NCBI GenBank assembly: GCA_903813345.2
Contig: CAIIXF020000011.1
Location: forward strand, 9,398,842-9,462,841
Source: Owenia fusiformis
Lineage: Eukaryota; Annelida; Polychaeta; Sabellida; Oweniidae
Length of the DNA stretch: 64,000 nucleotides
Direction of reading: 5' to 3'
Shown: piece after piece, positions 60,066 to 64,000 of the stretch
How positions within the stretch are numbered: the first letter of the stretch is position 1
Layout of the letters: each line of letters starts with the position of its first letter
The notes under the pieces: generated by a model
Database searches by the model: none
Seen by the model: only the letters and a program-made list of their open reading frames with translations
What the model was told of the DNA's origin: nothing
Translations under genes and position numbers: made by a program

Positions 60066-60233
60066 TGGAGCGGGACGTAAAGCTTTATCCCATGGTTGCA
60101 AGGAGGATATAGATCGAATATCACATGATGATATATTTGATATGTGGATCAAGATATCATATTTTAGCAAACAATTTACAAACCATCGAATATCACTTTT
60201 AAACTATCGAATATCACATCTTAAATAGAGGAT

Positions 60234-60367
60234 ATCCTATGATTTATGAGTGATATGATTTTTATCCACGAATGGATATGATATCTGCACGAGTGAGCGT
60301 AGCGAGAGAGTGCAGATATCAACATCCATGAGTGGATTAAAATCATATCACGAGTAAATCATAGGAT
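60234..60367. repeat. palindrome, 134 bp
   Basis: ATCCTATGATTTATGAGTGA, then TATGATTTTTATCCACGAAT pairs with its inverse (GTGGATTAAAATCATATCAC, then GAGTAAATCATAGGAT). The centre is GCACGAGTGAGCGTAGCGAG, then AGAGTGC. Confidence 0.85.
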
Positions 60368-60636
60368 GTTCTTTATATTCCATAGTTAAAGTCATCATCA
60401 GAATCTTCGGGAATTAAGTGATCTAAAACGAACTTAGCCTCGTTTTGAGTCTGAAGTAGCAAAAATCCATAAACCATGGCATACGGCGCCGCATGTCATG
60501 GCTAAAACACCGTATGCTATGGTTAAGTGAAAATTTGCCAAAAATATCATATTTTACCACTGATTTCAAAAATACCGTTTTTATTTTGACATGTTATCCT
60601 ATGGATATCATGCTAACTATGGAATAATATAGGAAT

Positions 60637-60771
60637 ATCCTATGGCTCTGAAAAAATATCACTTATATCAATGAGTGGATATTGATATCTTCGCGAGTGA
60701 GCGCAGCGAATGAGTGAAGATACTGATATCCATGAGTGGATATAAGTGATATTTTTGAAAAACTATAGGAT
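60637..60771. repeat. palindrome, 135 bp
   Basis: AATATCACTTATATCAATGA, then GTGGAT pairs with ATCCATGAGTGGATATAAGT, then GATATT, and ATCCTAT pairs with ATAGGAT. The centre GCGAGTGAGCGCAGCGAATG is nearly the same as in the palindrome at 60234, so the two are relatives. Confidence 0.85.
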
Positions 60772-60974
60772 TGTCCGTTTATCCCATTGGGAATTATTAT
60801 CCAGCGAACATTGAATAGTCAGATAAATTGCAATGGAAATTCCATTTCGTCTGACATTTTGATTGCGATAATTCAACGAACGTCAGATACGTGACGTAAC
60901 AGAGTGGTTTGTATTTAATGCGAACGCCGTAAAAACAAGATCCCGAAAAATAAAAATATATAATAAATATATAA

Positions 60975-62835
60975 TTCAATTCAATTCAATTTATTTCATA
61001 ATTCTTATATAATATACACTATAAAAACAAGCCGCTAGACACCCTAGTGGGTATATGTTGCGGTCTAACAGAAATCATTAAAATGACATCTAGACTACAT
61101 ATAAAAGAAAACACTATATTATGTTACATGTAGGTATAGTATATAAAAATGGTATTAACAATTAATCTAAGGATGTACAATGTAAAAATGTTACAAAAAT
61201 CAGGTATCAGTATAAAATCAACAGTATAGTATGATATTGGTATTATACATTATCGATAGATGAGTAGTTTTTTATATGAAGATTTGAAAATATTTAGAGT
61301 GGAGCATTTTTTAATATCATGTGGTAGAGCATTCCAAAGATTAGGACCTAGATAGGGAAGGGAAAGTTTAGAGCATTTAGGGATATGAAAATAATGCAAT
61401 TGTCTTGTGTAATGATGATGAATATTAATGTTGATATCAAACAAGTCTTGAAATAGATTTTTTGGAAGACTGGGGTGCTTATTAAAGATTTTGTACATGA
61501 ACTGACCAGTACAATATCTGTTGACATCAAAAATATTTAATATGTTAAGATCTTTAAATAAGGGAGCGGAGTGAGAAAGTCTATCCTTATTTAAAGCTAG
61601 CCTTAAGAATTGTTTCTGCAGTTTATGTAGACGATCATAAAATGATTTAAATGTGTTACCCCAGATTATGTTGCAATAATTTAATTGAGAGTGTATCAAT
61701 GAGTAGTAAATTGTTTTGAAACTGTCTATTTGAAATAGATGTTTAATGTGATAAAGAGAACCAATGACGCGAGAAATCTTTGTTTCAATAGATTTTATGT
61801 GCTCTTTAAATTTCAAGTTTTTATCAATAATAATTCCAAGAAAGTCAATTTTATCCCGGAAATTTATGTTCTCATAGCGTATTTTGAGATTCAGATTTGT
61901 TTGATTTTTTTGGGGTCCAAATAGAATAGCATTGGTTTTGCCAATATTAAGTGAAAGTTTGTTTGCTTTTATCCAGTCATCTATTGAATTCAAGTTTGCA
62001 TTAGTTCTAGTCATAAGTTCATTTAAATCATAATCACTATCAAGAAGATTGGTGTCATCAGCAAACATAAAATTTTTAGATTAGGGTCAACAAAAGGCAG
62101 ATCATTTATGTAAAGAATAAGTAATAGTGGTCCAAGTACCGAGCCCTGCGGAACACCAAAATTTAGAGATGATTGTTTAGATTCATAATTGTTAATGGTG
62201 ACATATTGTTTGCGGTCTTTTAAATAACTTTCAAACCAGGACTTAGCTATTCCTCTGATGCCATAATATTCAAGTTTTTGTATCAAAATGTCATGATTAA
62301 TTGTGTCAAAGGCCTTGGAAAAATCTAATGTTATGCCAATGCTCGTTTTCCCAAATCAGTTGATTTTCGAATTTGTTCAATGAAATATAAAATGGCCATG
62401 TAGGTAGAGTTGAATTTCTGAAATCCAAATTGATAAGTAAAAATAATTTCAAAACGTTCTAAAAAAACAGTGAGTTTGGCGTGCATGAGCTTTTCTAACA
62501 ATTTAGAAAATACCGATAAAACTGAAATTGGTCTATAGTTCGAAGGACTTGTAGTGACTCCTTTTTTAAATACAGGTGTTACTTTGGCCAATTTGATGGC
62601 GTCTGGGAAAATACCAGATTTAAAAGATAAGTTAAATATATACAAGAGTGGATCAATTAAAAACTGTCTTACAGACTTAATAAGTGATGGTAGAATCCCA
62701 TCAGGTCCAGGCGAGGAAGATTTTAGAAGACATATTTCTAATTCAAGCTCAGTTTTTGAGGTCTTTTTGAGATAAATAGATGATTGAACTTTTTGAGCTC
62801 TTGCTAGGTATTCATAAACAATCGTTTTGCTGAAT
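60975..62835 (-). mobile_element. non-LTR retrotransposon (CR1/Jockey-like), 5'-truncated, two frameshifts
   Basis: On the minus strand the reverse transcriptase reads SSPGPDGILPSLIKS, VTPVFKKGVTTSPSNYRPIS, then GITLDFSKAFDTINHDI, GVPQGSVLGPLLLILYINDL, FADDTNLL, then WIKANKLSLNIGKT, FLGIIID and LWNALPHDIKK. F-ADD and the PQGSVLGP block are intact, but the frame shifts near 62335 and near 62070. The endonuclease part is absent beyond about 62835. The 3' end near 60975 has short repeats of AATTC. Confidence 0.92.
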
Positions 62836-62844
62836 TAATAAAAA

Positions 62845-62990
62845 AAAATCCACTTTTTTGGAAGCGGGAAGATACGCCCCGAAGCGGGAAGATATGCACC
62901 GAAGCGGGAGATATGACGGGAGATATGGAGGTTCTTGATATGGAAACCTCAAAATCAGGATACGGGATATATCTTACCAACTTATCTCCC
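62845..62990 (+). repeat. short tandem repeat GAAGCGGGAAGATA
   Basis: GAAGCGGGAAGATACGCCCC, then GAAGCGGGAAGATATGCACC and GAAGCGGGAGATATGACGGG are three diverging units of about 20 bp just outside the truncated LINE. Confidence 0.7.
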
Positions 62991-63124
62991 TAAAACCCTA
63001 CTTGGCATAGGATAAATCAAGATAATTTCTACTCGCATCTAGTCTATTCCACATGTTTGGGAAAAGTGTACAGGAAAATCTCCATGTTCAATTGATGTAT
63101 GATCAACCCTCATAGGGGTCAATC

Positions 63125-63200
63125 CAGTTGTCCGAAACCCAGTTGTCCGAAACTCAATTCTCCGAAACCCAGTTGTCCGAAACCAAGTTCTCCGAAAATT
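63125..63200 (+). repeat. minisatellite, 15-bp unit, five copies
   Basis: The unit is AGTTGTCCGAAACCC with variants AATTCTCCGAAACCC and AAGTTCTCCGAAAAT. The frames with FRTTG-type repeats come from it. Confidence 0.85.
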
Positions 63201-64000
63201 AGGGGATCTTATCAAAAAATACAATTTCTTAAAACGAATCTTGTCGCAACCTCTGCGAATCACGACAGCATAACATTTGAATCACGTTGACATCATTGCA
63301 TAATTAGGCTAAATATGCTAAGTCAAGACGTTAATTAGCCCACGAAAGTTCATGGGTAACTTGAGAACTACAAAATACAACCAAATACTTTTCGAACGTA
63401 CAATAGCAATATTTCTCACCCAACGTCTTCATAGTTTTAGGAACGTATTTTAAACGCATGATAGCCAAATATATCAAGATACTATATCTGCCTAAATGAA
63501 GTTATCTAGTGTTGACAAAGTTTTGAAATATATTTTATCCAGATCCATCAGAAATTAACTTATCCAATACATTTGTTCATAAGAATTCTTTAATTCTACC
63601 TCGTTCCCAATACGTCCTCAGACAGACAAGAAATTGAAGTCACACCCGTTTGTTTGCGTGGCATATTTATACGTATACGCACTTTCTCTGATTATTGTCA
63701 AACAAATACATTTCAGGAGAAGAAAATAAAAAACAAATGCCTGAAACGAATGCCGAAACATAAATCCCAAGTGATTAAGTTTAGAATGTTTTATTCTTTT
63801 ACGATTTGATAAGAGACTGAGACTAAGAAATTAAATGCGAAGAAATATTTTGACAACGTAATTTGTATACTGTTTTATTCTTAAAGTTCTATGCGATAAC
63901 TTATTTTATCTGTTTCAAAATGTTTCATTTTATTTTGCCTATATAAAAGAGATTGAAGAAGGTAAGATAAACTGTTCCGTAATATATATTGTGTTTTAAT
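63201..64000. other. no feature supported
   Basis: AT-rich sequence to the window end. I see no exon, RNA gene or clear repeat. Confidence 0.5.

Noticed and set aside
63039-63263. Frame with FRTTG repeats
   Set aside because: Comes from a 15-bp tandem repeat.

Overview
The window is eukaryotic: AT-rich, intron-rich and full of repeats. It looks like part of an invertebrate animal genome, probably marine. The evidence is an animal-style multi-exon gene with consensus splice sites, CR1/Jockey-like LINE fragments, a Penelope-like element with a GIY-YIG domain, mariner-like and CACTA-like DNA elements, and many hairpin-ended tandem-repeat elements. I cannot name the phylum from sequence alone.

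Host genes. (1) Nine consecutive internal exons of midasin (MDN1), the giant AAA+ ATPase of 60S ribosome assembly, lie on the minus strand between 52476 and 275. I placed each exon by splice sites. Reading phases agree across all eight junctions, giving 1755 nt (585 codons) with no stop. The exons carry the Walker B, sensor-1 and arginine-finger part of one AAA module and the start of the following region. Introns range from about 0.2 kb to 24.9 kb. (2) On the plus strand, inside the 7.7-kb MDN1 intron between exons 27342-27461 and 19460-19619, is a three-exon gene (20586-26707) for a predicted secreted protein of 356 residues. It has five copies of a Cys/His/Met/Asp module (GPC-x-GMDC-x-H-x-VLMH-x-D-E). 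I recognise no family for it, and it is the best candidate here for an undescribed protein.

Repeats. Four sets of non-autonomous elements (called H1-H4 here) share one layout. Each has a 5' subterminal box, a core often made of tandem repeats (135, 147, 162 or about 600 bp units), a GC-rich simple-sequence stretch, an ATAT box, and a terminal hairpin whose right arm is the inverted complement of the 5' box, ending near GATAA. This resembles Helentron-associated elements (HINE/DINE type), but that assignment is inference. Nesting is deep: an H4 copy interrupts the Penelope-like element, which sits in an H2 copy; an H3 copy sits in another H2 copy; and a 4446-bp CACTA-like element sits in an H4 end.

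Layout. 1-4.1 kb: two MDN1 exons and a mariner/IS630-type relic. 4.1-15.8 kb: an intron filled with H1, H2 and H4 elements and the Penelope-like element. 15.8-19.6 kb: five MDN1 exons. 19.6-27.3 kb: the nested gene, a tRNA-like SINE and inverted-repeat elements. 27.3-52.5 kb: two MDN1 exons flanking a 24.9-kb intron with the CACTA-like element, a 4.3-kb array of 48-bp repeats, a 1.3-kb array of 39-bp repeats, a LINE tail, foldback elements and an H3 element. 52.5-64 kb: LINE pieces, H2, H3 and H4 copies and several long palindromes, with no host exon I can support.
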